Source of the DNA: a virus
Direction: 5' to 3' (one strand)
DNA length: 41,824 nucleotides
Virus record (IMG/VR): IMGVR_UViG_3300037504_000736
Location: 1-41,824 of that record
Below, piece after piece: positions 15,887-24,109 of the stretch. A program made the translations under genes and the position numbers. Positions within the stretch are counted from its first letter, which is position 1; each line of letters begins with the position of its first letter. The notes under the pieces are model-generated. The model searched no databases. It worked only from the letters and a program-made list of their open reading frames with translations, and was not told the DNA's origin.

Positions 15887-17367
15887 TGGCCAAGTACAAG
15901 ATTGAGATCGAGGGTGATGCCGACGACGCCGTGCGGGCGTACCAGCAGCTTACGGCCGCGACGAAGCGCCAGACCAGCGCATCGCGGCAGATGGGTCGCG
16001 AGTCGCAGCAGGCGAGCGGCAAGACCACGGCCGGAATGAATCGTGCCGGCTCGGCCACACGCAAGGTGGGCAACGAGGCCAAGGGGACGCAGGGCGCGTT
16101 GCGGGCGATGGGCAGCAGCGGCGCCGCGGCCTTGGGCAGCATGCTGGCGGGCATGGCCTCGTTTACCGCCGCCACGGCGGTGGCGCGGCGTGGCGTGCAG
16201 GAGCTCGTCGCCGAACAGAAACGGGCGTCGGAGGCGAGCCGACAGTCTGAGCGCGGCATTTCGGCGCTGGCCCAGCTTGCCGGCGGCGATAAGAAGCGGT
16301 TGCGCCAGTTGATTGGGGCAAGCGAAAAGACGTTTTCCGAAGGCGGCGCCCGCAGCCTGGATGAAGCAGCGCGGTTGACGTTCTCCCTGGAATCGGCGGG
16401 CGCGCTGGGGCAACGTCAGTTATTCTCGCAGCTCAGCGGCATCGTCGACGACCCCGCGGTGCTAGCGCGTGCGGCGACAACGCTGCAAACATCCGTGGGA
16501 CGGCAGGAGACAGGCGGCATTCGCGCGATCGCGAGCAAGGCGTTTGCCGCGTCGAAGTTTTCACCGGCATCGGCCGAGCAGTTGCTGGAGGCGTCGGCGC
16601 GCGGCGGCAGTGCGGCCGGCATGCTAGGCATGAGCGACGAGGATCTGCTGGCCGCCACGGCGATCATGGCCGAGGCCACGGGATCGGCGGAACGCGGCGG
16701 CACGCAGGTGGCCAGTTTGCTGCGTTCAATGCTCAAACAGGGCGGGTTCAAAGGGCAGTCCCTGCGGCAGGCAATCGGCCAAATCGACAAGATGGGGTTG
16801 GGCGACCAGGAGTTAATCAAGTACCTCGGTCGCGAAGAAGCGTTTTCGGCGTTCTCGATTTTGCGCAACCAGGTGGGGGATTTGGGCACGATCAGCGGGA
16901 AAATATCCGCGGCGCAGCAAGCCGACCTTGCCGGGCAGATCGTGGGCAGTCTGGAGGGGACATCGGCCGCGCAGGCGCGCCGTGCGCGCGCCGCCGAAAA
17001 CCGCAAGGTGTTGCAGGAGCAGCAAGTCCTGGGGGCCAGTCGTCTGGCTGCCGAGGAGGCGGCCGCGCGCGTGACCACGGATGCCGACGACCCGAACGTG
17101 ATGATGCGCGTCGGTCGTGAGGTCACCGCCTCGGGCCTGCTGGCGGCCGGCGCGCCGGCGCCCGTCGTCGCGGTAGGCTCCGAAGCGTTGCCGGGCGCGG
17201 TGCAGGAGGGCGCACTGAACATGGCGCTGCCGTCAGGTATTGGCGGGCTGTACAGCATGGGCCGGCGTCTCGTGGGCGCGGGCGATGAGGCTGTGGCCGT
17301 GCGCGTGGTCGGCGACAACCTGGCGCCGCCGCAGGACCGGGAGACGGGGCGGAGGCAGGGCAACTGA
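15886..17367 (+). CDS. tail tape measure protein
   Basis: A 493-residue protein with a long Ala/Gly/Gln/Ser-rich helical composition, an N-terminal coiled-coil start (MAKYKIEIEGDADDAVRAYQ), a hydrophobic segment AALGSMLAGMASFTAATAVA (about 85-105) and a further Ala/Gly-rich stretch around 405-450. Such proteins set tail length. If tail length follows the commonly used rule of about 1.5 angstrom per residue, the tail would be about 74 nm. The ATG overlaps the upstream stop (TGATGG). No peptidoglycan-hydrolase domain is recognisable within it. Confidence 0.72.
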   Translation: MAKYKIEIEGDADDAVRAYQQLTAATKRQTSASRQMGRESQQASGKTTAGMNRAGSATRKVGNEAKGTQGALRAMGSSGAAALGSMLAGMASFTAATAVARRGVQELVAEQKRASEASRQSERGISALAQLAGGDKKRLRQLIGASEKTFSEGGARSLDEAARLTFSLESAGALGQRQLFSQLSGIVDDPAVLARAATTLQTSVGRQETGGIRAIASKAFAASKFSPASAEQLLEASARGGSAAGMLGMSDEDLLAATAIMAEATGSAERGGTQVASLLRSMLKQGGFKGQSLRQAIGQIDKMGLGDQELIKYLGREEAFSAFSILRNQVGDLGTISGKISAAQQADLAGQIVGSLEGTSAAQARRARAAENRKVLQEQQVLGASRLAAEEAAARVTTDADDPNVMMRVGREVTASGLLAAGAPAPVVAVGSEALPGAVQEGALNMALPSGIGGLYSMGRRLVGAGDEAVAVRVVGDNLAPPQDRETGRRQGN

Positions 17368-17741
17368 TGGCGACGGGGCAGATCTACGGCCGCGACTGCG
17401 AGATTATCCACGGGCAACTGCCTCGCCTGCGCATGGTCGCCGAGGACATCGTGCGGCCGAACATCGACGGGCACGCCGCCAACCTGATCGGCAAGCGCAG
17501 CCAGCCCACCGTGCTGCGCTGCAGGCACTGGGTGGACACGGGGGAGGGGGAGACGTGGCTGGACCGGATCTTCGAGCTGATCCGCACGGGCGTGGGCACT
17601 ATCACGACCAGCCGCGGCGCGTCGGACGCCGCGATCGAGATCCTCGACGTCCAGAATCCGCGGGTGGTCACCTGCTGGAAAGAGGGGCAGTACCAGGACC
17701 AGATCGATTTCGGTTTAATCGTCCAGAAGCCGGTGGAGTAA
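17367..17741 (+). CDS. putative minor tail protein, 124 aa
   Basis: A 124-residue protein overlapping the tape measure stop (TGATGG at 17365). A compact globular protein, beta-strand-rich in the middle (TVLRCRHWVDTGEGETWLDR), ending FGLIVQKPVE. The position after the tape measure and before the hub-like protein corresponds to gpM/gpL-type minor tail proteins in lambda, but the sequence does not identify it. Confidence 0.55.
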   Translation: MATGQIYGRDCEIIHGQLPRLRMVAEDIVRPNIDGHAANLIGKRSQPTVLRCRHWVDTGEGETWLDRIFELIRTGVGTITTSRGASDAAIEILDVQNPRVVTCWKEGQYQDQIDFGLIVQKPVE

Positions 17742-17744
17742 ACC

Positions 17745-19865
17745 GTGCCGACGACTGATTCGAGCAACCAAAACATTGCCGTCGAGGGCGTGGAAGGCAC
17801 CTGGCCGCGCCCGACGGGCACGCTGCTGCTGCAGGTCAAGCCGACGTGGACGGGGAGCTGGCAGGACCGTCCGGACCTGGAGGTGACCGAGGCGCAGATC
17901 CACAGCAGCGCGCAGGCGATCAGCCGCGTGGAATGCTTCCGGCGCTATGGCCCGGCGATCCGCGACCGGTCGCTGGGTGACACGCAGTACCAGGTGGTAG
18001 AGCACGAGGACCTGCGCGACTACTGGGCGCGCCTGCTGGTGGTCGACCCCAGCGGACAGCCGTCCGCGCAGCTGGTCGGGCAGATGCGCCTGGAGGACCG
18101 CGACATCCACGGCGCGGTGTCGGCGCCGCAGGGCGTGCAGCGCTGGCACATCCGCGGACCGGTCGAACATCTGCGCCGCGCGTGGGTGGCGACGCACTGG
18201 ACCGCGGCGGCCGGCACGGGCAGCGAGGTGGAGCTGGATTGGCTGCCGAACCTGAACCGCCGCGGCGACAGCGCCGACCGGGTGGGCAACCGCAGCGCGG
18301 ACGTGGGCACCGACGGCGTGTACGTCTTCGGCAGCGCGGCAACCTGGACGCACAAGCAGTTTATCGAGTACCTCCTGGTCAAGCACCTGAACCGCACCGG
18401 CGGACCCGTCTGGACGCTGCAGGGGCCTCCCTCGCTGCTTTCCTGGCTGGATCAGCAAACCGCGCCGCTGCTGTTCGACAACCGCATGCGCATCGACGAA
18501 ATCCTGGGCATGCTGATCCGCCCGGAGCAGGGCATCGATTACGGGATCCGCCCGACCAGCAACGGGTTTGCGATCGTGCCGTTTGCTTTGACCGACCAGG
18601 CGGTGAGCGTGGGCGGATACAGCTACCCGCGCAATCGCAACACCGCGACATTCGATCTGGGCACGGCGATCGACGTGAATCCGACGATCCAGATCGACCG
18701 CAGCCGGCTGGTCGACCGCATCGAGCTGCGCGGCGAACGCGTGGTGTCTTGCTTCAGCCTCTACGGCAGCCGGGTCGCCGCCGACGCGATCCGCCTGCTG
18801 GAGGCGGGGTGGAGCGACGCCGCCGAATCGTTGTACAGTCAAGGCGCCGCCAGCAGCACGGCCGACGAAAACGACGCGGCTCGCGCCGATCCCGCGCTGC
18901 AGAACGTGTATCAGCGCTTCGTTGCGGCGACGGCGGCGGTGCTGGCGGACATGCAGGCCGCGCCGCAGTTTGACGATGCGGGCACCCTGGTGGACGCGCT
19001 GGGCGCCAGCCAGCTCCACGAACGCAGCACGCTGCCCTGGCTGCCGATGCGCAGCGGCGTGGTCTACGAGGCGTCCGCCGTGGCCGGTAACGGAGGCGCA
19101 CCGCGCGACGACAACCCGGCCGGCACGGATCCGGAATACGAACTGCCGCTGGTGCTGATCCGGTCGCCGCTGCAGGCCTTAAACTGGTATGTCCCGGTCC
19201 ACGAACTGGCGCAGGTGGCGGAGTCGTTGGGCAACCCGTGGATGGACACGTCGGTGTATGTCCTCAACGACGACGTGGGGGTCCAGCTCGACAGCACCCC
19301 CGCGCATCAGTTCGCGCGCAACCACATGGACCTGGACGACGCGACCACCTACACGAGCGACTACGATCCGGACGCCGGTCTGGACTATCGGGATCTGCTG
19401 GTGACGCTGGCGGTGCGGACGGATCAGCGCCTGCGCGTGGCGTACAGCCTGCCGTCCAATCTGGCCAAGGGCGACGGCAGTGCGCTGCCGATCGACGTGC
19501 CGGATGCGGAATACCATTGGCTGGCGCCGTCCACGGTGGTCAGTGTGGATCGCGACCAGGGGCTGGTGGAATACGCGCCGGCCACCGGGTTGGCGATCCG
19601 CGACGACGTGGAGCAGCTGCGGGCACTGCTGCCAGGCTACGTCGCGCGGTACTGCTACGAGCGGGTGCGGGCGGACATCCCGATCCGGAACGTGTTGGAT
19701 GCAAGCGAATTGCTTGGACGCATCGCCACGACGGTGGTGCAGGGCGATGTGGTGACGGAGGTCCATGCGCCGATCACCAGCGTGGTGTATTCGCGCGCGG
19801 GCCAACGGTACATGACGACGATCAGCGCCGGCCATGCGGAGTCGGGCGCGATGCAGCGAGGGTGA
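17745..19865 (+). CDS. putative tail hub or baseplate protein, 706 aa
   Basis: A 706-residue protein starting GTG 17745. The N-terminal third contains WARLLVVDPSGQP and a WHIRGPVEHLRRAWV region. The middle resembles a hub-type domain (FIEYLLVKHLNRTGGPVWTL, RPEQGIDYGIRP), and the C-terminal part includes RDLLVTLAVRTDQRLRVAYS. Large proteins in this place form the ring at the tail tip (gp27- or gpJ-type hub). The assignment is from size and position; I do not see diagnostic residues for a single named family. Confidence 0.5.
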   Translation: MPTTDSSNQNIAVEGVEGTWPRPTGTLLLQVKPTWTGSWQDRPDLEVTEAQIHSSAQAISRVECFRRYGPAIRDRSLGDTQYQVVEHEDLRDYWARLLVVDPSGQPSAQLVGQMRLEDRDIHGAVSAPQGVQRWHIRGPVEHLRRAWVATHWTAAAGTGSEVELDWLPNLNRRGDSADRVGNRSADVGTDGVYVFGSAATWTHKQFIEYLLVKHLNRTGGPVWTLQGPPSLLSWLDQQTAPLLFDNRMRIDEILGMLIRPEQGIDYGIRPTSNGFAIVPFALTDQAVSVGGYSYPRNRNTATFDLGTAIDVNPTIQIDRSRLVDRIELRGERVVSCFSLYGSRVAADAIRLLEAGWSDAAESLYSQGAASSTADENDAARADPALQNVYQRFVAATAAVLADMQAAPQFDDAGTLVDALGASQLHERSTLPWLPMRSGVVYEASAVAGNGGAPRDDNPAGTDPEYELPLVLIRSPLQALNWYVPVHELAQVAESLGNPWMDTSVYVLNDDVGVQLDSTPAHQFARNHMDLDDATTYTSDYDPDAGLDYRDLLVTLAVRTDQRLRVAYSLPSNLAKGDGSALPIDVPDAEYHWLAPSTVVSVDRDQGLVEYAPATGLAIRDDVEQLRALLPGYVARYCYERVRADIPIRNVLDASELLGRIATTVVQGDVVTEVHAPITSVVYSRAGQRYMTTISAGHAESGAMQRG

Positions 19866-19869
19866 GACG

Positions 19870-21165
19870 ATGGCGACGAAATACTGGCGTGGTGGTGCGG
19901 TGGCGGTGCAACAGGATTCACGGGGCACCATCGACGGCGTGGACGCGACGCCGGCCGACAACGATTTCACCGTGACGATCGGCGGCATTGCGGTCAGCGT
20001 GGCGGGTGACACGGACGTGGCGACTACGGCGGCGGCACTGGTCGCTGCAATGGAGGCCAGCACGCACCCGTATTTTGCGGCGGTCACGTGGACTAATCCG
20101 TCCGGCGGGACGATCAAGGGGGTGGCGGACACCGCAGGAATCCCGTTTACCCCGGCGCTGAGCGTGTCCGGCACGGGCAGCGGGTCGGTGACCGACTTCA
20201 GCGACACGACAGCCAACGCGGGCCCAAACGACGTCAGCACGGCGGATAACTACGACGACGGGGCCCTGCCGACCGCCGGCGACACGCTCGTGATTGCGAA
20301 CACGGACCAGAGCCTGCTGTGGGATCTGGACCACTTCACCTCGACCGACATTACATTGATCATCGACAAGTCTTTCACCGGGCGGATCGGCCTGCCGGCG
20401 CAGTTTGTCGAGTCGGTCACGAGTGGCAAGACCGAGACCACGGACACGGACACGTATGCGCAGGAGTACCGCACGCGATACCTGGAGATTGCGCCGGCCG
20501 CGTCGAGCCGGCACGAGATCGGCCGCAATCCGACGGGGCAGAGCCAAACCGGGTCCAATCGGATCTACATTGATTTCGGCTCCAACGCGCAGGAAATCAT
20601 CGTCCACGACACGGCCAGCAGCCCCAACGAAGACTACGCGCTGGCGATTAAGGCGGCGTCGGCCAGCACGGATATTTTCGTCCGCAAGGCGCCCGGCGGT
20701 TTTGGCGTGGCGGTGCTGCGCGGCGACGAGACCAGCACGATCGGGGATCTGACTGTCGAGGATACCAGCAGCAACGCCAAGGTGACGCTGTCGGACGGGG
20801 TGACGTGGACGAATTTTTACCAGTACGGCGGGACGAACAGGATTAACGCAGCGGCCGACGTAACGCTGATTTCCGTGCAGGGCGGTACGCTCACAACGGA
20901 AGGCGACTGGCTGGCCGCGACGATCGAGACCTACAATAGCCCGACGCTATACGCCAACCATATCAAAACTGGAGGCAACGCGGTGACGGCGGCGGACATC
21001 TACGGCGGCACGGTGGACACCACGCAGTCTGCCGAGGCGCGTACGTGGGCGACCGTGACGTTGCGGGAGCCGGACGTGGAATTTAGCAAGCACGAGAACG
21101 TCACCATCACTACGTTGGCATTGCCCAGCGGCCGCAGCATCACGATGAGTACGGAAGCGGCGTAA
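19870..21165 (+). CDS. putative tail-tip or fibre protein with beta-helix-like repeats
   Basis: A 431-residue protein from ATG 19870 with a purine-rich GAGGGTGAG upstream. The first domain has MATKYWRGGAVAVQQ then TIDGVDATPADNDFTVTIGG. The second has NYDDGALPTAGDTLVIANTD and LIIDKSFTGRIGLPAQF, a pattern I associate with phage surface proteins of Planctomycetota-type phages. The later part (VTLSDGVTWTNFYQYGG, then AADVTLISVQGGTLTTEGDW) reads as a parallel beta-helix. Likely an exposed host-recognition or tail-tip component. The start at 19834 would only add shadow residues. Confidence 0.55.
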   Translation: MATKYWRGGAVAVQQDSRGTIDGVDATPADNDFTVTIGGIAVSVAGDTDVATTAAALVAAMEASTHPYFAAVTWTNPSGGTIKGVADTAGIPFTPALSVSGTGSGSVTDFSDTTANAGPNDVSTADNYDDGALPTAGDTLVIANTDQSLLWDLDHFTSTDITLIIDKSFTGRIGLPAQFVESVTSGKTETTDTDTYAQEYRTRYLEIAPAASSRHEIGRNPTGQSQTGSNRIYIDFGSNAQEIIVHDTASSPNEDYALAIKAASASTDIFVRKAPGGFGVAVLRGDETSTIGDLTVEDTSSNAKVTLSDGVTWTNFYQYGGTNRINAAADVTLISVQGGTLTTEGDWLAATIETYNSPTLYANHIKTGGNAVTAADIYGGTVDTTQSAEARTWATVTLREPDVEFSKHENVTITTLALPSGRSITMSTEAA

Positions 21166-21166
21166 G

Positions 21167-21949
21167 ATGGCGAAACTTTTGACTTCACGCCCGACCTGGC
21201 AAGACCGCCGCGGCGCACGGTTGATCCGCCCCGGCGGCGGGCGACCGGCGGCGTCGGCGAGCGTCCCGTGCGTCTATGCCAACCTGGTCGACTCCGACGC
21301 CCCGACCACGGTCGACCTCGACCCCAACGATCCGCCGCGGCTACAATTTGCCAATACCTATGATTACCCGAGGTGCTGGTACTACGGAGGCACCAGCCCC
21401 GCAACTGCAACCTCGTCGCGGTTCATCACTATCTTGCTTAAATTTGAACGCGCGGTGGACCAGATCGGCCAACTGCTGTGGCCGCTGGCCGCAAGCAGCA
21501 CCCAAGGTGTGGGGGCCGGCCTATCCGTAGAACAGGAAGACTGGGCCACGGGCTTTATTGATTGGAACAGCGCATCCGATACATTCACCAAAGCCGGCTT
21601 TGGCACGTACTTTCACGGCATTACCGACGACTACGATGTGAACACAGTGACCTGGAATACAAAACCAACACTGGACGAGACGCAGTATGCATTCATCATC
21701 AGTTGGATGAGGTACATTGATTACCAAAGCAATACGAGCGAGGTCAAGATGGGGCGAGTGGGCACGGCCAATAACATTTTCTGGCCCGTCTACGTTGGGG
21801 CCTACGAGGGCGGACCCTACTACGGATTGCAAATTTCATGTGACGTGCGCGATGGGTTGTGGAGCGGTATTGACGCCGCAATAGCGGCGGCAGACCTATT
21901 TCTGACGAACACGTACGCCTATGTGACCACGGATATCTTGGTCAGATAG
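21167..21949 (+). CDS. putative receptor-binding or fibre protein with a DNRLRE-like domain
   Basis: A 260-residue protein one base after the previous stop (TAAGATGG). The central to C-terminal part is a beta-sandwich with VEQEDWATGFIDWNSASDTF and VNTVTWNTKPTLDETQYA. The last is the TWNxxP signature of DNRLRE/disaggregatase-like domains found on cell-surface and phage adhesion proteins. Base composition drifts lower in GC through the second half. Host recognition is the plausible role; it is the last gene of the rightward structural cluster before the convergent integrase. Confidence 0.5.
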   Translation: MAKLLTSRPTWQDRRGARLIRPGGGRPAASASVPCVYANLVDSDAPTTVDLDPNDPPRLQFANTYDYPRCWYYGGTSPATATSSRFITILLKFERAVDQIGQLLWPLAASSTQGVGAGLSVEQEDWATGFIDWNSASDTFTKAGFGTYFHGITDDYDVNTVTWNTKPTLDETQYAFIISWMRYIDYQSNTSEVKMGRVGTANNIFWPVYVGAYEGGPYYGLQISCDVRDGLWSGIDAAIAAADLFLTNTYAYVTTDILVR

Positions 21950-22006
21950 GACATAATCAGCCGGTCGGCGTCAGCCTGATCCAGGGCGGCGGATCGCAGG
22001 TCACCC

Positions 22007-23401
22007 CTAAAAATCCACGTCGACCTCGCAGCCGACAATGCGGGCGTAGTGCTGGCGTACGACGGCCGCCGTGTTGCCCATGGCCGCGGCGACCTCCTCG
22101 GCCGATCGTCCGGACCGCAGCAGCAGGGATCCAAACGTGCGGCGCAGCGACATCGCGGTCATGCCGTCAGGCAGGCGTCCGGCCTTGGCCGGCTTACGCG
22201 GCGCGGCGTCCCACCCGATGAGCTGCTTGCCCAGGGTGTCCACGCGCCAGTGTTCGCCGTCCACCTGTCGAGATCGCCGGGGGCCTCTACGCGGAAATAC
22301 GTACGTGTCCCCTGCCCCGCCGGCGTCCAGATGCGCCCGCAGCCGCGGCAGCAGGTAGGTGGCGTGGATGCCGACGCTGCGGCGCCGGTGTCCGGTCTTC
22401 AGCGCGTGCGCCGCGTGGGGGGTGATCCACAGTTGGGGGCGGGCGCTGTCGAGGTCCAGGTCATCCAGCCGCAGGAATGCCAGTTCCGCGAGTTGCAGGC
22501 CCGCATAGCCGAGCGTCGCGACCACGGCGCGCCAGTAGGCGTCCGCCTGGGCGTCGACCGCCGCTTCGACGTCGGCCAGCGTGTGCCAGTGGATATCGCT
22601 GCCGCTGCGGGCGATCTGGGTGCCGCGCGGCGCGGCAACCGCGTCCATGACGCACGGGATGCCGTACTGTTGCGCTGACCAGCGCAAGAACCGCCCTAGC
22701 CGGATCCGCATGTTCTTGCGCCGGACGTGTCGTTTGTCGCCGGTCGCCTGCTCGTCCAGCCACTGGCCGACGTGGCCGGCCGTGACCTGCGCGGCCGTGC
22801 GGATGTCCTGGGGCAGCGATGCGAGGAACCGCTGCGCCACGGATACGACATTGCGGGCGTTTAGGTCGCTGGTGGTCGCGCGCATGTGCTCGCTGAATGC
22901 CTGCAGGGATGCGTCCAGCGGAGGGCACTGGGCGGCGGCTTCCGCCGCGCGGCCGATCGCCGACGCGCGCAGGGCCTCGTGCGCCTCACGCTCCGCGGCC
23001 AAATCGGCCTCCAGCCGCGCAATGCGCTCCAGCAGCCCCGACTGGACGTCCAGCAGCTCGGAGCCCTCAAACGCCGCGCCAATGTCCTTTTCCGCTTCTT
23101 TCTCCGGATGACCAGCGGTTTTATCAACCGCTGCGCCTGCGCCAAAGTAGAGTTGGAGCGCGATAGGCGCCCAGCTGACGCCACGCACCTGGCCGCGATA
23201 GCGCGCGCGGGCAATCCACAGCCCGCGCAGCTGCGAGCAGATCGCCTCGGCCGTCGCCAGATCCGACGTGCGCAGCGACCGCGTCACCCGCTCGCCGGTT
23301 GCATCCCGGAACGTCGCGGCGTATACTTTCCGCTTGAGTGTTGGTGTGACCGTGTACGGCCTGCCCGGAGCAGGCCCCAAGCGAGGCGTCCCCATGCGCA
23401 T
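22007..23401 (-). CDS. int: tyrosine recombinase (phage integrase) with atypical catalytic residues
   Basis: A 464-residue site-specific recombinase transcribed toward the tail genes. It has a basic N-terminal arm-binding-like region, a coiled coil (about 110-150), a SAM-like core-binding domain (about 165-245), and a C-terminal catalytic domain with Lys335 (LKTGHRRRS), Arg420 (SLRRTF) and Tyr452 (RQHYARI). Expected Arg I in the box GLRxxEL is Gln303 (GLQLAEL), the His of the HxxR box is Met417, and the GH pair is Gly442-Asn443. Such changes would be expected to impair strand cleavage, unless this lineage compensates. The start is ATG 23401 with a second ATG at 23395. Its upstream region holds the putative attP. 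Confidence 0.85.
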   Translation of the reverse strand: MRMGTPRLGPAPGRPYTVTPTLKRKVYAATFRDATGERVTRSLRTSDLATAEAICSQLRGLWIARARYRGQVRGVSWAPIALQLYFGAGAAVDKTAGHPEKEAEKDIGAAFEGSELLDVQSGLLERIARLEADLAAEREAHEALRASAIGRAAEAAAQCPPLDASLQAFSEHMRATTSDLNARNVVSVAQRFLASLPQDIRTAAQVTAGHVGQWLDEQATGDKRHVRRKNMRIRLGRFLRWSAQQYGIPCVMDAVAAPRGTQIARSGSDIHWHTLADVEAAVDAQADAYWRAVVATLGYAGLQLAELAFLRLDDLDLDSARPQLWITPHAAHALKTGHRRRSVGIHATYLLPRLRAHLDAGGAGDTYVFPRRGPRRSRQVDGEHWRVDTLGKQLIGWDAAPRKPAKAGRLPDGMTAMSLRRTFGSLLLRSGRSAEEVAAAMGNTAAVVRQHYARIVGCEVDVDF

Positions 23402-23433
23402 CCCCCATGAGCAGCTATCGGCTGGCGTAACGC

Positions 23434-23446
23434 AGCAGGGGTTTAG
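23434..23446 (+). repeat. copy 2 of the AGYAGGGGTTTAG motif (attachment region)
   Basis: AGCAGGGGTTTAG here overlaps the start of the second GCGTAACG copy. The motif recurs at 3001 and 30961. Confidence 0.55.
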
Positions 23447-23497
23447 CGTAACGTTTGGGCGTAACGCCGGTCAAGCACCCCCCAGCGAAAATCCTGT

Positions 23498-23600
23498 AAA
23501 CCCTTACCCCACAAGCACTTAGCCACCGTAGCTCAGTCGGCAGAGCAGCGGTTTTGTAAGCGGTATGGCGTAACGGTAAGTGCTTGTGCAGTAAGGGGTT
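23498..23600. repeat. long imperfect inverted repeat flanking the tRNA-like core
   Basis: CACAAGCACTTA (23510-23521) is the exact reverse complement of TAAGTGCTTGTG (23577-23588). The match continues imperfectly outward: AACCCTTACCC on the left against GTAAGGGGTT on the right, with a two-base mismatch and one bulge. The 55 bases between the perfect arms contain the tRNA-Thr 5' half and one GGCGTAACG copy. It may position core and arm DNA in the recombination complex, or form a cruciform. Confidence 0.65.
23522..23559 (+). other. 5' half of a tRNA-Thr(TGU), probable attP core
   Basis: Reading from G23522, the segment has a 7-base acceptor strand (GCCACCG), T8-A9, D-stem GCTC/GAGC with loop AGTCGGCA, base 26 A, anticodon-stem strand GCGGT (23548-23552) and loop TTTGTAA (23553-23559) with anticodon TGT at 23555-23557 (Thr). 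The homology stops exactly after the loop: the next five bases are GCGGT again, not the pairing ACCGC. No T-arm or acceptor 3' strand follows. This is what a phage att core overlapping the anticodon loop of a host tRNA-Thr gene would look like. A complete tRNA gene is not present. Confidence 0.6.
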
Positions 23601-23718
23601 GTGGGATTTGGGGGGCGCGGGTGTGGGGGATTTGGCGTAACGTTTTTGGGGGTTTGGGCGTAACGGTGGCCACGTGTTTTCCTGCCTCAAAAAATATGAC
23701 AAAATGGCGGATTGAGGG

Positions 23719-23748
23719 TTGACCCAATGCGCCAGAATGGCGTATTAT
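23719..23748 (+). promoter_or_regulatory. sigma70-like promoter with an operator palindrome
   Basis: TTGACC (23719-23724) and TATTAT (23743-23748) are separated by 18 bases. Between and over the -10 lies a 9-3-9 palindrome: AATGCGCCA (23726-23734), GAA, TGGCGTATT (23738-23746), with one mismatch. ATGGCGGATT (23704-23713) and ATGGCGTATT (23737-23746) are 9/10 direct repeats. This should drive the rightward small early genes starting at 23794 and may be a repressor or Cro operator. Confidence 0.5.
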
Positions 23749-23793
23749 GTGGGTGTCGGGAATGAGCCCGGCAGAGATACCAGGAGAACGAGC

Positions 23794-24102
23794 ATGATGG
23801 TAGTCACATGGGAGAGTCCGAGCGGAGCACGGATGGATATCTGCCGGGAGTGCGAGCAGCGGCACAGGCACGGTGAAATGGACTGGCCAACTGACGGGCA
23901 CGGCGAGGAATATTGCCGGGTGCATCACGGCGCTCATCCCGGCCAATGCGAGCACCCCGACCACGGCGAGCGCGAGGCGCTCGCCTACGAGTGGGCCAAG
24001 AGCCAGCAGGGGTACACTGGCGGCTATACCGACTGGCTGCGCCTGCCTGCCGACGAGCGCGCCGAGTATGAGGCGGGGGCTGCCGGCAACGGCACCCTCT
24101 AG
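23794..24102 (+). CDS. small Cys/His-rich early protein
   Basis: A 102-residue protein from ATG 23794 with AGGAGA seven bases upstream, behind the promoter at 23719. The middle is rich in Cys and His (CRECEQRHRHGEM, HGEEYCRVHHGAHPGQCEHPDHGE), suggesting metal binding, followed by an acidic, aromatic tail (YTGGYTDWLRLPADERAEYE). No family is recognised. As the first gene of the putative early operon it could act on host transcription or restriction. A longer frame from 23719 overlaps the promoter and lacks its own ribosome-binding site. Confidence 0.6.
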   Translation: MMVVTWESPSGARMDICRECEQRHRHGEMDWPTDGHGEEYCRVHHGAHPGQCEHPDHGEREALAYEWAKSQQGYTGGYTDWLRLPADERAEYEAGAAGNGTL

Positions 24103-24109
24103 GCGTGCG

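Larger units (their letters stand above)
23424..23665 (+). repeat. six direct copies of GCGTAACG around the attachment region (putative integrase arm sites)
   Basis: GGCGTAACG begins at 23424, 23458, 23567, 23634 and 23657, and AGCGTAACG at 23445. All are in the same orientation, in clusters of three on either side of the tRNA-like core. Direct repeats on both sides of a core, next to the integrase gene, are the hallmark of arm-type binding sites for lambda-class integrases. I did not see other copies on a hand scan. Which bases the protein contacts is unknown. Confidence 0.7.

Noticed and set aside
17715-19019. Minus-strand open frame (434 aa) opposite the hub-like gene
   Set aside because: GC-driven antisense frame, low-complexity Arg/Ala/His content.
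23664-23670. CGGTGGC as the 3' acceptor strand completing the tRNA at 23522
   Set aside because: It would pair with GCCACCG, but no T-arm, anticodon 3' strand or spacing fits. It is part of the repeated GCGTAACGG context, so a chance match.
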